This document shows, in pieces, positions 53,664-62,917 of a stretch of DNA of 64,000 nucleotides (position 1 is its first letter; every line of letters begins with the position of its first letter). The translations under genes and the position numbers were made by a program. Under the pieces are notes generated by a model. That model ran no database searches. It saw only the letters and a program-made list of their open reading frames with translations, and was not told the origin of the DNA. The stretch is from Parachlamydia sp. AcF125 (GTDB lineage: Bacteria; Chlamydiota; Chlamydiia; Chlamydiales; Parachlamydiaceae), in NCBI RefSeq assembly GCF_018342475.1, contig NZ_JAEMUD010000001.1, positions 186,001-250,000 of the forward strand, written 5' to 3'.

Positions 53664-53825
53664 AAAGAGAGATAAGAAGATTAGCGAGAAGTTGAGCTGA
53701 GAAAAGTTAAACTGCAAGCGCAGCGTTGGTTTAATCCCAACCCGTCACCCTTAGAGGGTCTTGAGCCTTTTTGGATTAACCAAAAGGGAGGAAATTTCCT
53801 CAAGAAGCCTAATTAAGGCTTTTAC
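53664..53825 (+). ncRNA. Candidate small structured RNA of about 160 nt
   Basis: From the promoter at 53629-53657 transcription would start near 53664. The region then holds consecutive stems: CTGC/GCAG (53712-53723, tetraloop), GTTGG/CCAAC (53725-53741), ACCCT/AGGGT (53747-53759), and CTTGAG/CTCAAG (53760-53765 with 53799-53804) enclosing CCTTTTTGG/CCAAAAGGG (53766-53788). It ends with AAGCCT/AGGCTT (53805-53821) running into TTTTA, a terminator-like end. Six stems in 110 bases with no ORF point to an RNA rather than a leader: the next gene starts 200 bases later. It resembles no RNA class I know. Confidence 0.5.
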
Positions 53826-54020
53826 TCAACCTTAAGTGACAGTTTACCAAAAACTGATGACGGAGCGCTTGCAGTTTTTTTTTGATCCGGTTCTCCTTAG
53901 CCACTCCTTGAATGGCAAAATCAAAAACTGAAAAAGGTTTATTTCTTCCCCTCTTTTCCTTACTTTTGCAACAGATAGCGCATTTTCCTTCGGACGATTA
54001 AAAAGAGAAAGGGGCGGTAC

Positions 54021-54812
54021 ATGAAAGAAATTTGTTTTTGGTCCGTAGGAGATGGAGATTATGCATGCATGCTTCAAAACTTAGTGCGCTCTTTTAGAGA
54101 AGTGGGGATGCAAGAGGATTTTGTTGCTTTTAGCGACCGGCCTATTCAAGGGGCTACCCAAACGATTATTGTACCTAATTTTGATAAAAATTTTTACTTA
54201 TTCAAATTTTCTTTCCTTCAGTGGTTTATTAAACAACCTTACACTTACGCGATCTTTCTCGATGCCGATAATTTTTTTGTGCGCCGCCCTCCTGATCTGC
54301 TCGATCTCATGAGCGATACCCCTATTCATACCTTTTTTGAAAGCGATTGTTCTTATCCAGCCGAAAGAAAGACATGGTGGGAATGCCCTTTAGAAAAATA
54401 TGTTAGCATGATGCGCGCATGTGGCGTCACCCATGAAAAAATATACAATATCAATGGGGGATTTTTTATCGTCAAAAGGGAAGCTATTCAATTAGTTTGC
54501 GAGCTTGCACACGATTTTTGGACCTATGCGGCCGAACAAGGTTTTCTATTCACCGATGAGCCTCCCTTGGCCTATGCCGCCCAAATGCTTTGCGGAGATA
54601 TGGAAAAGCATTTACTAAAAAATCACTTCGATATGTGGGCCACCGATTGGACAGCCCACTACAAAGATAGGCTTCCAGATGGGCATAAATGGATTTTTAA
54701 AGATTACATGCGCTATCACGCCTTTGAAGTTAACCCTGCTATTGTCCATGCGCTAAAAAGCAAAAAAGCCCTGATTGCTGAAGGCTCCAAATACCTCCTG
54801 CAACCTATTTAA
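54021..54812 (+). CDS. GT-A fold glycosyltransferase-like protein
   Basis: A 263-residue protein without signal or membrane span. The metal/nucleotide-sugar motif is IFLDADNFFVRRP (DAD, about 75-87), followed by the GT8-like INGGFFIVKRE acceptor-side block and DEPPLAYAAQML. These mark a retaining or nucleotidyl-type glycosyltransferase of the GT-A fold. AAAGGGGCGG precedes the ATG. Isolated between the RNA candidate and the convergent bilobed-protein operon. An inverted repeat CATTCTA/TAGAATG (54821-54842) lies between the two stops. The acceptor is unknown; the family also occurs among secreted glycosylating effectors. Confidence 0.75.
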   Translation: MKEICFWSVGDGDYACMLQNLVRSFREVGMQEDFVAFSDRPIQGATQTIIVPNFDKNFYLFKFSFLQWFIKQPYTYAIFLDADNFFVRRPPDLLDLMSDTPIHTFFESDCSYPAERKTWWECPLEKYVSMMRACGVTHEKIYNINGGFFIVKREAIQLVCELAHDFWTYAAEQGFLFTDEPPLAYAAQMLCGDMEKHLLKNHFDMWATDWTAHYKDRLPDGHKWIFKDYMRYHAFEVNPAIVHALKSKKALIAEGSKYLLQPI

Positions 54813-54873
54813 TTCAAGCCCATTCTAAGTACTTATAGAATGAATACACCCTCGTTTTTCAGAGGAAAAAGGC

Positions 54874-57096
54874 TTATCTAGCTGAAGCCTTGTCTTGGGA
54901 GAATTGATTGCGAATAAAGGAGATCACTTGTTCATGTCTTTGAGCAAAATGGGCCTCCAGCAGGAAACCAAGCGTTTTTTTCGCTTCTGCTTTATCAGGG
55001 AGGTTTTGAATTTTTTGTAAGTCAATCCCCATTTTTTCCGTTAAAATTTGCACGGTTTCAAAATCAAGCTCAGGCGATCCTTCCAAGATTCCCTCTACCA
55101 GAAGTTGAGATAAGTGAATAGGATTCCCTTCGAGGTCTTTGTCAAGATGGGAAGCTTTTAAGAAATCCCTTAGACCTGCCTGTACTAACCTCTTTTCAAG
55201 AGGTTCTTTCTTTTTTCTCCAGTATTCTAATTTTTTCTCCGCTGCTGCTATCCGTTGATCGATTTTTAGCTTGGCTTTGTTATGCTCTTCCAATTTTTTT
55301 TGCAACTTCTCACTTTCGATTTTTAATTTTTTATGGAGACTTTCAATTTCATCGGGGGATAGTTTCTCTTTTTTATGTTTTTTCACTAAAAGCTGCAAAG
55401 CTTTTGGCAAACGGCTGAATTCCACCTCTTGCGTTAGTTTTAAAGCTTCCTTTATTTCGTACATTTTAGCGTTTATCTCATGAGCCGCATAACCGTTTCT
55501 CACTTTCTTAATTTTTTGTATTTGCAATTTAAAAGCTCGATAGGAAGCAGGGATCCCATATAGCGCGAGACGTTGATTCACTCCCTTTAACCACTCTCTT
55601 GTCAAGGTCGGTTTTTGGGAGTAAAAATAAAGTCCTCCTGCCAAGATTGTAGCCATTGAGGCCAAAGCAAAACCGAGTCCAATTAAGGCTAAACCTAGAG
55701 GGGGAACTGAAAAAGCCCCGGCAAGAATGCAAACTGTTAAGGTAGTGACAACAGCTGTAGAGATAATTGCTAGAAACAAAGAAACCGTGGATGCCCTCAA
55801 CTTAAACTTCGAAAAGCGATACTCCAATCTTTGTTTTTTCAAGCCTTGAGATTTGAGTCCATTGCGGGCCAATTGAGAGAGCGTGTTTTGATGTTGAATC
55901 GTCTCCTCTATTAAACCCTCAACCGCTTCAAGCAGCTGCTTTTGGGTAGTAATGGTGGATTTTGCAGAAATACTTATTCCCGCTTTTTTTAAAGCTTCTA
56001 TTCCTTCTTCAAAAGACTTAGACTCTAGCTCCAACTCATCTATAATCTTTTTTAAAGCTTCACGACGCTTCTCGTGGGCTTTCTTGCGCTTTTCTAATAG
56101 AGTTGAAACAAGCGCTTCCGATTTTTTCACTTCCTCTTCCCCTATTCGATTGATAGAAAGTTCAGCTTTTTGAAAAGTTTTCATCCACTTAAGCTGCATT
56201 TTTTTATCGTCGGCAGCTTTGGAGAGCTGCATCCCCTGGGAAAGAATCGCTAATATTCCTGAAACGCTTCCAATGCCAAATCCAACCCACCCTGCAACAG
56301 CCCCGAGCCCATGCCCTACTTCTGTAGCAATCCGAATTCCTTGCTTTGCAAATTGAGGCGCAAACATCGCAAATTTTAAGCCGATACCAATCGACTGTTC
56401 TTTTAGTACAGGCTTACGCAACCTTAACCACTTTTGCACCTCTTGAATCTTTGCTTTTAAGAGAGGATCTGGGCGCTCTTTATATTGAGCTTTTAGTTTC
56501 GTTAATTGCTTGGCAATTTGCTTATAAATGACAATCCGGTAAATCAATATCCCCGCATTTCCTAAAGTAGCGGGAAAAGAATAGGCCATGCGCAAATCAC
56601 CGACGTGAGTTGAGATGGCTTTTCCTATCTCCTGATAATCATAAATTTTTGCCACGTTCCCTAAAGGGCTTACGACAAAGTTATTTAAATAGCTAATAGG
56701 GGTATCTAAAGTGGATAAAGCATTCGAAAAAAACTGATTAAATTTTCCTGCAGCTTCATCTTTAGCTAAAATGAGATCAACCCAATGAGAGGCATTTGTT
56801 TCGGCCCATTCTGAAAGAGGTAAGAGGTCTGCTTCTGCCGCGCCCTCTGCAAAGCTAAGGATTCCCTGAGCCCTCTCTTCTAGGAAATCGAGCATCTTTA
56901 AGCTCACTTCAGGGGCCTCATCCGAAATCTCTTTCTTCAGTTCTTCTGGAAGTTTTTTAAAGGGGACAGGGCTCCTTATACCCCTCGCGCTGATAGAAAA
57001 TTCCTCTAGATGACTTTGCTCAACGTCAATTCCTCTGCTCTCCACAGAACTGATTGGAGATTTAGGCGAGATGTCCTCAGGATTAACCGGATTCAT
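54874..57096 (-). CDS. Large coiled-coil protein with bilobed membrane domain (paralogue B)
   Basis: A 740-residue paralogue of the next gene. The N-terminus (about 1-45) is Ser/Pro/Glu-rich. A first hydrophobic helical region spans about 240-290 (AGWVGFGIGSVSGILAILSQ). After a coiled coil comes a bilobed pair of membrane segments at about 440-490 (LFLAIISTAVVTTLTVCILA, LALIGLGFALASMATILAGG) split by SVPP. A long C-terminal coiled coil ends in a conserved block: YWRKKKEPLEKRLVQAG, FETVQILTEKMGID. Such bilobed hydrophobic hairpins are typical of chlamydial Inc proteins and of type III translocators. Last gene of a four-gene leftward operon. Confidence 0.82.
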   Translation of the reverse strand: MNPVNPEDISPKSPISSVESRGIDVEQSHLEEFSISARGIRSPVPFKKLPEELKKEISDEAPEVSLKMLDFLEERAQGILSFAEGAAEADLLPLSEWAETNASHWVDLILAKDEAAGKFNQFFSNALSTLDTPISYLNNFVVSPLGNVAKIYDYQEIGKAISTHVGDLRMAYSFPATLGNAGILIYRIVIYKQIAKQLTKLKAQYKERPDPLLKAKIQEVQKWLRLRKPVLKEQSIGIGLKFAMFAPQFAKQGIRIATEVGHGLGAVAGWVGFGIGSVSGILAILSQGMQLSKAADDKKMQLKWMKTFQKAELSINRIGEEEVKKSEALVSTLLEKRKKAHEKRREALKKIIDELELESKSFEEGIEALKKAGISISAKSTITTQKQLLEAVEGLIEETIQHQNTLSQLARNGLKSQGLKKQRLEYRFSKFKLRASTVSLFLAIISTAVVTTLTVCILAGAFSVPPLGLALIGLGFALASMATILAGGLYFYSQKPTLTREWLKGVNQRLALYGIPASYRAFKLQIQKIKKVRNGYAAHEINAKMYEIKEALKLTQEVEFSRLPKALQLLVKKHKKEKLSPDEIESLHKKLKIESEKLQKKLEEHNKAKLKIDQRIAAAEKKLEYWRKKKEPLEKRLVQAGLRDFLKASHLDKDLEGNPIHLSQLLVEGILEGSPELDFETVQILTEKMGIDLQKIQNLPDKAEAKKTLGFLLEAHFAQRHEQVISFIRNQFSQDKASAR

Positions 57097-57102
57097 AAAA
57101 CC

Positions 57103-59322
57103 TCACACATAGATGGATGTAGTTTGTTCTTCAGCTTGAATTTCTTCCATTTTTTTCCAAATAAAATGAATAAATTTTTTTTCGGTGAGCGCAAAATAGT
57201 CATCCAAATGTTTTTGCACCGTATGCTTAATAGCGAAATCACCCTCTGCTTGTCGTTTTCTCACGTCTATCCCGAAACGGCGATCTAAAATATGCAAGGT
57301 TTCTTGATCCAACAAGTGGGGGTGAGTGAAAATTCCATCCACAATAATTTTTGAAAGGGGGGCGGGCTTGGCAGGGGTAGAGCTGAAAAGTTTCATTTCG
57401 TGCAAATAATCTGCGACTCCCGCCTGCTTCAATCGATCTAGGAAAGGCTTTTTTTTCGCATTCCAATATTTTACTTTCTTCTCTAAACGCTGAATTTTTT
57501 TTGCCCGGTTTGCTCTTTTATACTCGTATGATTTAATTTTTTTCTTATATAAGCTTTCTAGCTTTTCTAATTGTTTTTTATAGAGTGCAACCTCTTCTGC
57601 AGATAGCCCAGATGGCATAAATTCTATTGTGGAGCGCTCCCTTCCCTTGGAAAGCTTTTGAGAATGAAGGGAGAACTGCCCCAGGATACCCTCAATCTGT
57701 TGAATTTGAACGCGCAGCTTGTAGGTAGCGGCTAGCTCATCTATCTGCTTTTGCTGTTTTCTTTTTAAAAAGTAGCGCCTAAACGCAGCAGGAATTTCGT
57801 ACATTCTTAAACGGAGATCAACCCCTTTTATTATTTCCTTAAAGCGGTGGGGATTTTTCCGGTAGAAATACAAAAGTCCTACTCCTCCTAAAATAAGGAC
57901 TGCCGCAAAAAAAAGCGCGGCCAAAAGGATCAAAGCAAATGGGGGAACTGTAAGGATTGCCGTCATGACTAACACATTTAAAACAACAACCGTTGCCACG
58001 GCTAAGGTAGTTAAAAATAAATTTGCGAGGCTAAGTTTGATGCTAAAGCCGAGTTTTTTTTGCACGCTAAGCACCTTCATCGCTTCAGAAGTTAAGAGGG
58101 CCTGTCTTGAACTGATTTGTATAGTGTCTTGATGCCTTGCATAGATGCATAAAAGTCGCTCTTTTACTTCAGACTTGTGCAATTCTTCTTTAAGGCTGTC
58201 TAAGGAAAGGGTTTCTTTTATATCCTCTAGTCGAATTCCCTTTTCCCTTAATAACGCTTGAACTTCGTCTAAAGTAATGGCAACCTTTATTTTTTCTAAA
58301 AGTTCTTCAATTTCGCAGCGCCCCCTTTCCATTTTTCTCTTTTCTTCCAAATGGCGCTGTTTCAATAAAGCCTCTATCTCTTCTGAAGCCTTTGCTTTAA
58401 ATGGCTCCCTTGTTTTATCGATAACTCGCGGTTGAGAGAGGTACCGCTCAGCCCATTTTTTATGAATTTTCTGATGGCGAATAGACCGAGCAAAATCAAA
58501 AATTGAAAATCCTAAATTAAGAACGTTGTTGATCCCCAAAGTGGCAAACCCGGCCGCTGCATCGATATAGCGCAGCAGGTCTAATGCTTTAGCAGCCATT
58601 AATAAAGGGATTTTAAGGGCAGCTCCTGCAGCTTCTATCCCTTTTTCTACCCTTGCTAAAGGGGAGGAATTTCGATTAAGGTGTTGCTTTTTTAACCAAT
58701 AGGTAAGAGTCCCTATTTGATCTTTGAGATGGGGATCACCTGTTTTTTTGTAGGTAGCTTGTAAATCTTTCAGATAGGCTGAAACTTCCGCATTCAAAAT
58801 AGATTTATAAAAAAAGAAATCTTTTTTAGAAGTTTCAGGAAGGATAAAAATCAATCGGGAAAAAATTTCTTCCGCCTTTAATTCTTCCTCTTTCGAACCC
58901 CCTAATCCCGCTAAGGATAATTCTTTTTTTCCCTTATAATGGTCTGCCGTCACCCCTCCCCCTCCTGTGTTGCCAGAGTTAGCGAGAATATTTTGGATGA
59001 TTGTATCCCGGTTAACCTTAATCCATTCGTAAAAAGTGGGGGGAGGCTCATGATTTAAAATAGAGCTGATCTGATGCAATAATTCAATTTTATCAACGCT
59101 CTCGGCCAATTCCTGCACGCCATCTTTTTCATCAGATTGACGCTCTACCCCAAACTGGATAGGCCCCAGAATCATCCTCCCACACATGTGGACAGAAGCT
59201 TCGGAATGGGAGAGAGGCAGGGCTCTCTCCACCATCAAGCCATCTGAATTAACTCCTCCTTGCGTGGGATCAGCTGGATAAGGCTGAGGAGAAGCGCTTG
59301 TAAAAGTAGAGCGTTTTACCAT
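57103..59322 (-). CDS. Large coiled-coil protein with bilobed membrane domain (paralogue A)
   Basis: A 739-residue protein with a disordered Ser/Pro-rich N-terminus (about 1-70), a Gly-rich loop (GNTGGGG), a hydrophobic region near 250-290 and a bilobed membrane pair at about 440-490 (LFLTTLAVATVVVLNVLVMT, LILLAALFFAAVLILGG) split by VPP. It shares with paralogue B the PPF/PPL turn, YRKNPHRFKEIIKGVDLRLR against EWLKGVNQRLALYGIPASYR, and the C-terminal YWNAKKKPFLDRLKQAG and ETLHILDRRFGID. The two genes lie 6 bases apart and arose by tandem duplication. Upstream genes encode secretion chaperone-like proteins, so secretion by the type III system is the working inference. Confidence 0.82.
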   Translation of the reverse strand: MVKRSTFTSASPQPYPADPTQGGVNSDGLMVERALPLSHSEASVHMCGRMILGPIQFGVERQSDEKDGVQELAESVDKIELLHQISSILNHEPPPTFYEWIKVNRDTIIQNILANSGNTGGGGVTADHYKGKKELSLAGLGGSKEEELKAEEIFSRLIFILPETSKKDFFFYKSILNAEVSAYLKDLQATYKKTGDPHLKDQIGTLTYWLKKQHLNRNSSPLARVEKGIEAAGAALKIPLLMAAKALDLLRYIDAAAGFATLGINNVLNLGFSIFDFARSIRHQKIHKKWAERYLSQPRVIDKTREPFKAKASEEIEALLKQRHLEEKRKMERGRCEIEELLEKIKVAITLDEVQALLREKGIRLEDIKETLSLDSLKEELHKSEVKERLLCIYARHQDTIQISSRQALLTSEAMKVLSVQKKLGFSIKLSLANLFLTTLAVATVVVLNVLVMTAILTVPPFALILLAALFFAAVLILGGVGLLYFYRKNPHRFKEIIKGVDLRLRMYEIPAAFRRYFLKRKQQKQIDELAATYKLRVQIQQIEGILGQFSLHSQKLSKGRERSTIEFMPSGLSAEEVALYKKQLEKLESLYKKKIKSYEYKRANRAKKIQRLEKKVKYWNAKKKPFLDRLKQAGVADYLHEMKLFSSTPAKPAPLSKIIVDGIFTHPHLLDQETLHILDRRFGIDVRKRQAEGDFAIKHTVQKHLDDYFALTEKKFIHFIWKKMEEIQAEEQTTSIYV

Positions 59323-59328
59323 CGTTTA

Positions 59329-59844
59329 TCACTTTGTTAGCGCTAACATTTCTTCCAGCAGCTGATTAAATGTTTTTTCTCCAGTCGCGACGCTCTCGAT
59401 CACCATGCTAAAAAGATCTATAATCATCATGATATTTCCTATGAGGCTAAACAGAAGCAAAGGATCAACTTTATTTCCCTTTGTAAATAAAACATACCGA
59501 TAATAAACCTTATCTTCTAATTCCCCCAATTCAAAGCCCGGTAGCTCTAAAAAACGATTAATAAAGAGGAGTGTACTGGCTGTTTGAGAAGCAGCGGAGG
59601 ATTCAACCGAAAAAGGCAAATTTACCATAAATTTTACCAAATAGTATTGTTTCTCTTTTTCTTGTGCCATCGCTTGCTTAAAAGCCGTGATTTGCAAGAT
59701 TTTTTCCCTTTCTTGGGCATCATTTCCTAGAAATACTAAAAGTTGGTCATAAGAAACCGCGTCACTTGCTGGTTCTAAAGTGCAATCATATCTTTCCGCC
59801 GTTAAGTCACGCTGAATTTGCTTTAAAATGTTTACTTCTTTCAT
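59329..59844 (-). CDS. Chaperone-like protein of the YbjN/CesT type fold
   Basis: A 171-residue, signal-less protein 6 bases ahead of paralogue A and 15 bases after the CesT gene. It has the alternation seen in YbjN and secretion-chaperone folds: an N-terminal helix, a strand-rich middle (KQYYLVKFMVNLPFSVE), LLFINRFLELPGFELGE, VYYRYVLF and a hydrophobic C-terminal helix (LIGNIMMIIDLFSMVIESVA). Function is inferred from position and overall shape: a second, diverged chaperone for the neighbouring large proteins. Confidence 0.62.
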   Translation of the reverse strand: MKEVNILKQIQRDLTAERYDCTLEPASDAVSYDQLLVFLGNDAQEREKILQITAFKQAMAQEKEKQYYLVKFMVNLPFSVESSAASQTASTLLFINRFLELPGFELGELEDKVYYRYVLFTKGNKVDPLLLFSLIGNIMMIIDLFSMVIESVATGEKTFNQLLEEMLALTK

Positions 59845-59859
59845 GCCGCTCCTAATCGA

Positions 59860-60315
59860 TTAAGCGTAAAAAATATTTTTGTTTATTTCATTTATAGGAT
59901 GGGGAAGTTTCTTAGTCTCATTTTGTAATTCTTCAAACTTACTTACCCAGTATAACATATAGTAAATAAATTCTTCAAAATAAGAATTAAATTTTGAATA
60001 ATTTAGTCCATCTTGTGAAATAAAAGTAAAAAGAACTAAAGCTCGGTTATTCGGTTCATATCCTAACTGAGCTTTACCAGTTTCCTTGCCAAATAAATTC
60101 CCTGTTAAAGCTGCGATCGACAATTCTTTTTCTTTGTCGATAGGCAAAATCCCTACGGATGAATAAATAAAAAAACCGTTCTCAAAAACCGATTTTTCAA
60201 AACTAACCGTATAGGTTTTATTAATGATTAGACGGCAAATTCCTTCCCCATTGAGCTCTAATTTTCCGATTCCTTTTCTTCTGCCGTACTCTAGCAATAT
60301 CTCTTCCAATTGCAT
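59860..60315 (-). CDS. CesT/SycE-family type III secretion chaperone
   Basis: A small acidic-to-neutral protein of about 151 residues. ATG 60315 follows AAGGTG at a good distance; GTG 60324 is in frame but overlaps that site. The CesT-family pattern is visible: LELNGEGICRLIIN, FFIYSSVGILP, LSIAALTGNLFGKETGKAQL and ALVLFTFI. These match the strand order of CesT/SycE/Slc1 chaperones, which bind the N-terminus of effectors as homodimers and deliver them to the type III ATPase. First confident gene of the leftward operon ending with the two bilobed proteins. Confidence 0.8.
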   Translation of the reverse strand: MQLEEILLEYGRRKGIGKLELNGEGICRLIINKTYTVSFEKSVFENGFFIYSSVGILPIDKEKELSIAALTGNLFGKETGKAQLGYEPNNRALVLFTFISQDGLNYSKFNSYFEEFIYYMLYWVSKFEELQNETKKLPHPINEINKNIFYA

Positions 60316-60325
60316 GAGTGTCACC

Positions 60326-60478
60326 TTAAGGCGCTAGCTTGGGCGAGGAGGATACGGATAAAACCCTGCCTGTTGTAAAAAAACCGGTATACGCAACGTC
60401 TAGGGCCCACTTTGCGAGATCTGCCTCATACCAAACCGCACGAGCGGCAAGATGGTGTCCTTTATCAGCTATAAACAT
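60326..60478 (-). CDS. Doubtful 50-codon ORF upstream of the chaperone gene
   Basis: The ORF starts at ATG 60478 with GGTGA six bases upstream and stops at TAA 60326, 10 bases before the chaperone ATG. The product (MFIADKGHHLAARAVWYEAD start) is unlike anything I know and the local G+C is a little higher than in the neighbours. It could be a relic or chance. The rest of 60325-60587 shows no gene. Confidence 0.2.
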   Translation of the reverse strand: MFIADKGHHLAARAVWYEADLAKWALDVAYTGFFTTGRVLSVSSSPKLAP

Positions 60479-60587
60479 ACAAATCACCCTATCTGGTTTT
60501 CAGGTTCTAGGATAAAAATTTGGCCGCGTGGAACCGCTTCTTTTGTATTGCATAAATCGTGCCCATTTTAAATCTCTCACAAGGCCT

Positions 60588-61976
60588 TTACCGCTCTCTT
60601 GAGGAGAGGTAAGACATTTTATGACCAGGCGTAAGAGAGGAAAAATTGTTGATCAGATTTTCTTTAGAAAGAGGTTTTTCATAAAAAATATCGACCTGAA
60701 AAAACTTAGACGCTTCGAGGAAAAAGGGAAATTTAGGTGACAAATGAATCTCCACATCCTCTTTTTTTGCAGCCTTGATCACATAAGGACCGCCTGGTGG
60801 AACTTTCAAACGATTTACCGAGCCTGTTCCTGTGTAAACCAGGATAGAACGACGATAAAGCGCCCAAGAAGCATCGGGCCCGTGACATTTTATCGTTAAA
60901 AATGCAGGCTGCATGGCTTTAGGATTGTGAGCAAAAGCCAGCTCTTTTTCTCTTCTCTCCATTTCTCTGTGTAAAGAAAGAGCTTCTTTAAAAGCCGCCA
61001 CTTCTTCAGAAGAGAAAGCCATCTCAAGCGAATGGATTTCCCCCCTTTTAACTTCAAAATTTTTTCTAGACAGAATTTTAGGGGGAAGCGCACTTTCATC
61101 CACATAAAATTCCACTTCGTATAGCCCAATAGGTAAGGCCCTTAAAACCGTTAGAGATCCTGACTTTAAGCGGTAATGGGCAACCTCGGTCAAGCTTTCC
61201 TGTAGTAAAAAATTTCCCCCGCTATCTTTTAATCGATACTTTAATTGCTCCTCATTTTCCCCGAGAACAAGGAGAGGGTAGAAAAGAAGCAAAGTACCGA
61301 CCTCTTTGCTTGGGAGAGCAGTTGTTTGTAAACCCATGCGCTGATTGGGAACATATGTACCGAGCATATTTTCTGCCTTTTCTCCTGGCTGCAAAACAAT
61401 TTCCAGAGGTTGTGGGCATATATACCCGCTTAATTCTTCAAATAAGACGGTGTAGTCCCCAGGTTCTAACGCATCTGCCTTTAAAGAACCATCGGAGGAG
61501 CAATGGACTGTTTTTCCGGAGGAAGTATGTAAACTAATGATCGGTAATTTGTCAAATAGCGTGTGATTTTCAGTGACCGCGCTCACCGCAATGGAAACAT
61601 AACGAGGCTGTAAGGTTTGATTAACTTTAGTAATTTGCCCAGCCAAAATTTTAACTTGCTTAATCTCCGGTTGGTAAAAGAAAGAATCCCGATTGGGAAT
61701 CACAAATTCAAGCGTGTAATCTCCAGGAATTAAATTCTCCACTACCACTGTGCGGGAAAGCTTGCCCAAATCTTCTACACTCGCGTGGCTGGCAGGATAA
61801 AGCTGCTTATCCTTATCATTTTTTCGCAGCCAAAAACGCACACGCTCTAAGCGCTCCCCTTTCACACCTGTTTGATAGGTTACCACTAAGGTTCCGGTTG
61901 TGTCGTCTGCCCATCCGGAATAAGTAAATCCACACATCATGATCGCCCAGAAAAAACAGAAGCAGATTGTTTTCAC
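60588..61976 (-). CDS. Secreted beta-rich protein with repeated PEGA/carboxypeptidase-regulatory-like modules
   Basis: A 462-residue protein with a signal peptide (residues 1-24, FCFFWAIMMCGFTYSGWA). The mature chain is built of beta-sandwich-like modules, each ending in a P-G-x-Y-x-[LV]-x-F motif: LIPGDYTLEFV, LEPGDYTVLFE, LPIGLYEVEFY and VPPGGPYVIKA. This is the shape of PEGA or CarboxypepD_reg-like domains. The C-terminus (about 440-462) is basic and unstructured. It is read toward the chaperone operon but 270 bases separate them. Possible outer envelope or surface role; no enzyme domain is visible. Confidence 0.75.
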   Translation of the reverse strand: MKTICFCFFWAIMMCGFTYSGWADDTTGTLVVTYQTGVKGERLERVRFWLRKNDKDKQLYPASHASVEDLGKLSRTVVVENLIPGDYTLEFVIPNRDSFFYQPEIKQVKILAGQITKVNQTLQPRYVSIAVSAVTENHTLFDKLPIISLHTSSGKTVHCSSDGSLKADALEPGDYTVLFEELSGYICPQPLEIVLQPGEKAENMLGTYVPNQRMGLQTTALPSKEVGTLLLFYPLLVLGENEEQLKYRLKDSGGNFLLQESLTEVAHYRLKSGSLTVLRALPIGLYEVEFYVDESALPPKILSRKNFEVKRGEIHSLEMAFSSEEVAAFKEALSLHREMERREKELAFAHNPKAMQPAFLTIKCHGPDASWALYRRSILVYTGTGSVNRLKVPPGGPYVIKAAKKEDVEIHLSPKFPFFLEASKFFQVDIFYEKPLSKENLINNFSSLTPGHKMSYLSSRER

Positions 61977-62623
61977 TGATCCCCCAATCGTTTGATCGCT
62001 TTTATTTTATATTTTTAATAGACATTGACTTAAGAAGTTGAATATCCATAAGATACCCTCAAAAAACCCTTTGAAGAGGTGAGCCTCACCTTATCAAAAA
62101 GTAAAATAATTTTTTGCATGTTTTAGAAAAAATATATTTCTCGCTGCGTAGAGTCCTTATCCTTAAGCGATAAAGAAGCAAAAAAATTCCCTAAAAAGAT
62201 AAGCACTGCAACTAAATAAAGAATAAAATTAACAAATTAAAGCGATGGAAGTTTTTATCTCTTATGAAAGCAAATGGCTAAGTTTAAAAAACTTAAGATC
62301 TACACGCTCTAAATAGAGAGCTGTTGGCAAACTAGTTAAGCATCAAATAGGCGTTAATTACTCCTATTTGATTCTCATTCTTGAGCAAATCGAGGAAGCT
62401 TCACACGCAGATAACAAGGGACTAAAAGTATATTATTTTTCAATGTCAACAGAGTAATAGAAATGCGCCCTCCAACCCTAAAGCTTTTTTCTTTTAAGAA
62501 AATTTTCAACGCTTTTAATCTGCCTGCAGCCTAAGCTCTGACTTCTCCAGATTGATTGCCTATAGTAATAATAATAAAGCTGACTTCTGCATGGCTCAGC
62601 AAGCAAGATTGGAGAGGAGGTTT
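61977..62623. other. AT-rich intergenic region
   Basis: About 650 bases without a gene. A 10-bp perfect inverted repeat ATCAAATAGG (62342-62351) / CCTATTTGAT (62363-62372), loop 11, is the only structure of note; it may be a terminator or operator. It must also hold the promoter of the secreted protein at 60588-61976. Confidence 0.4.
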
Positions 62624-62917
62624 TTAAATTTTTTTTGTCTTTTTACCTTTCGCTTTTTGTGTAGTTTTTTTAGGTCCTTTAAAATAGTGAAAGAGATCAA
62701 TACCCGTAAGCTCTTTTAATAATAACGCCATCCCTTTTCCGAAGGGATCGAGATACTTTTCCCATGCCTCTTTATTTGATTTAAATAGCTGGGAAATTTT
62801 ATTTTTCACCTCGGCAAGGGATAGAGTGTCGTCCTGGATTAATTCTAAAGGATGGTGAAATTTTAATGCCCATGCAGCGATACTTTTATTTTCTACTCTT
62901 TGCCCTAAATGTCCCAA
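62624..62917 (-). pseudogene. Probable gene remnant encoding a basic C-terminus
   Basis: The 97-codon frame has only a TTG at 62917 without a ribosome binding site. It is open further upstream to a TAG at 62995-62993 with no ATG. The translation (IYRVRKKVNLAPWFVFLGHL, ending KKTTQKAKGKKTKKI) reads like the C-terminal part of a larger protein that has lost its start. No family recognised. Confidence 0.4.
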
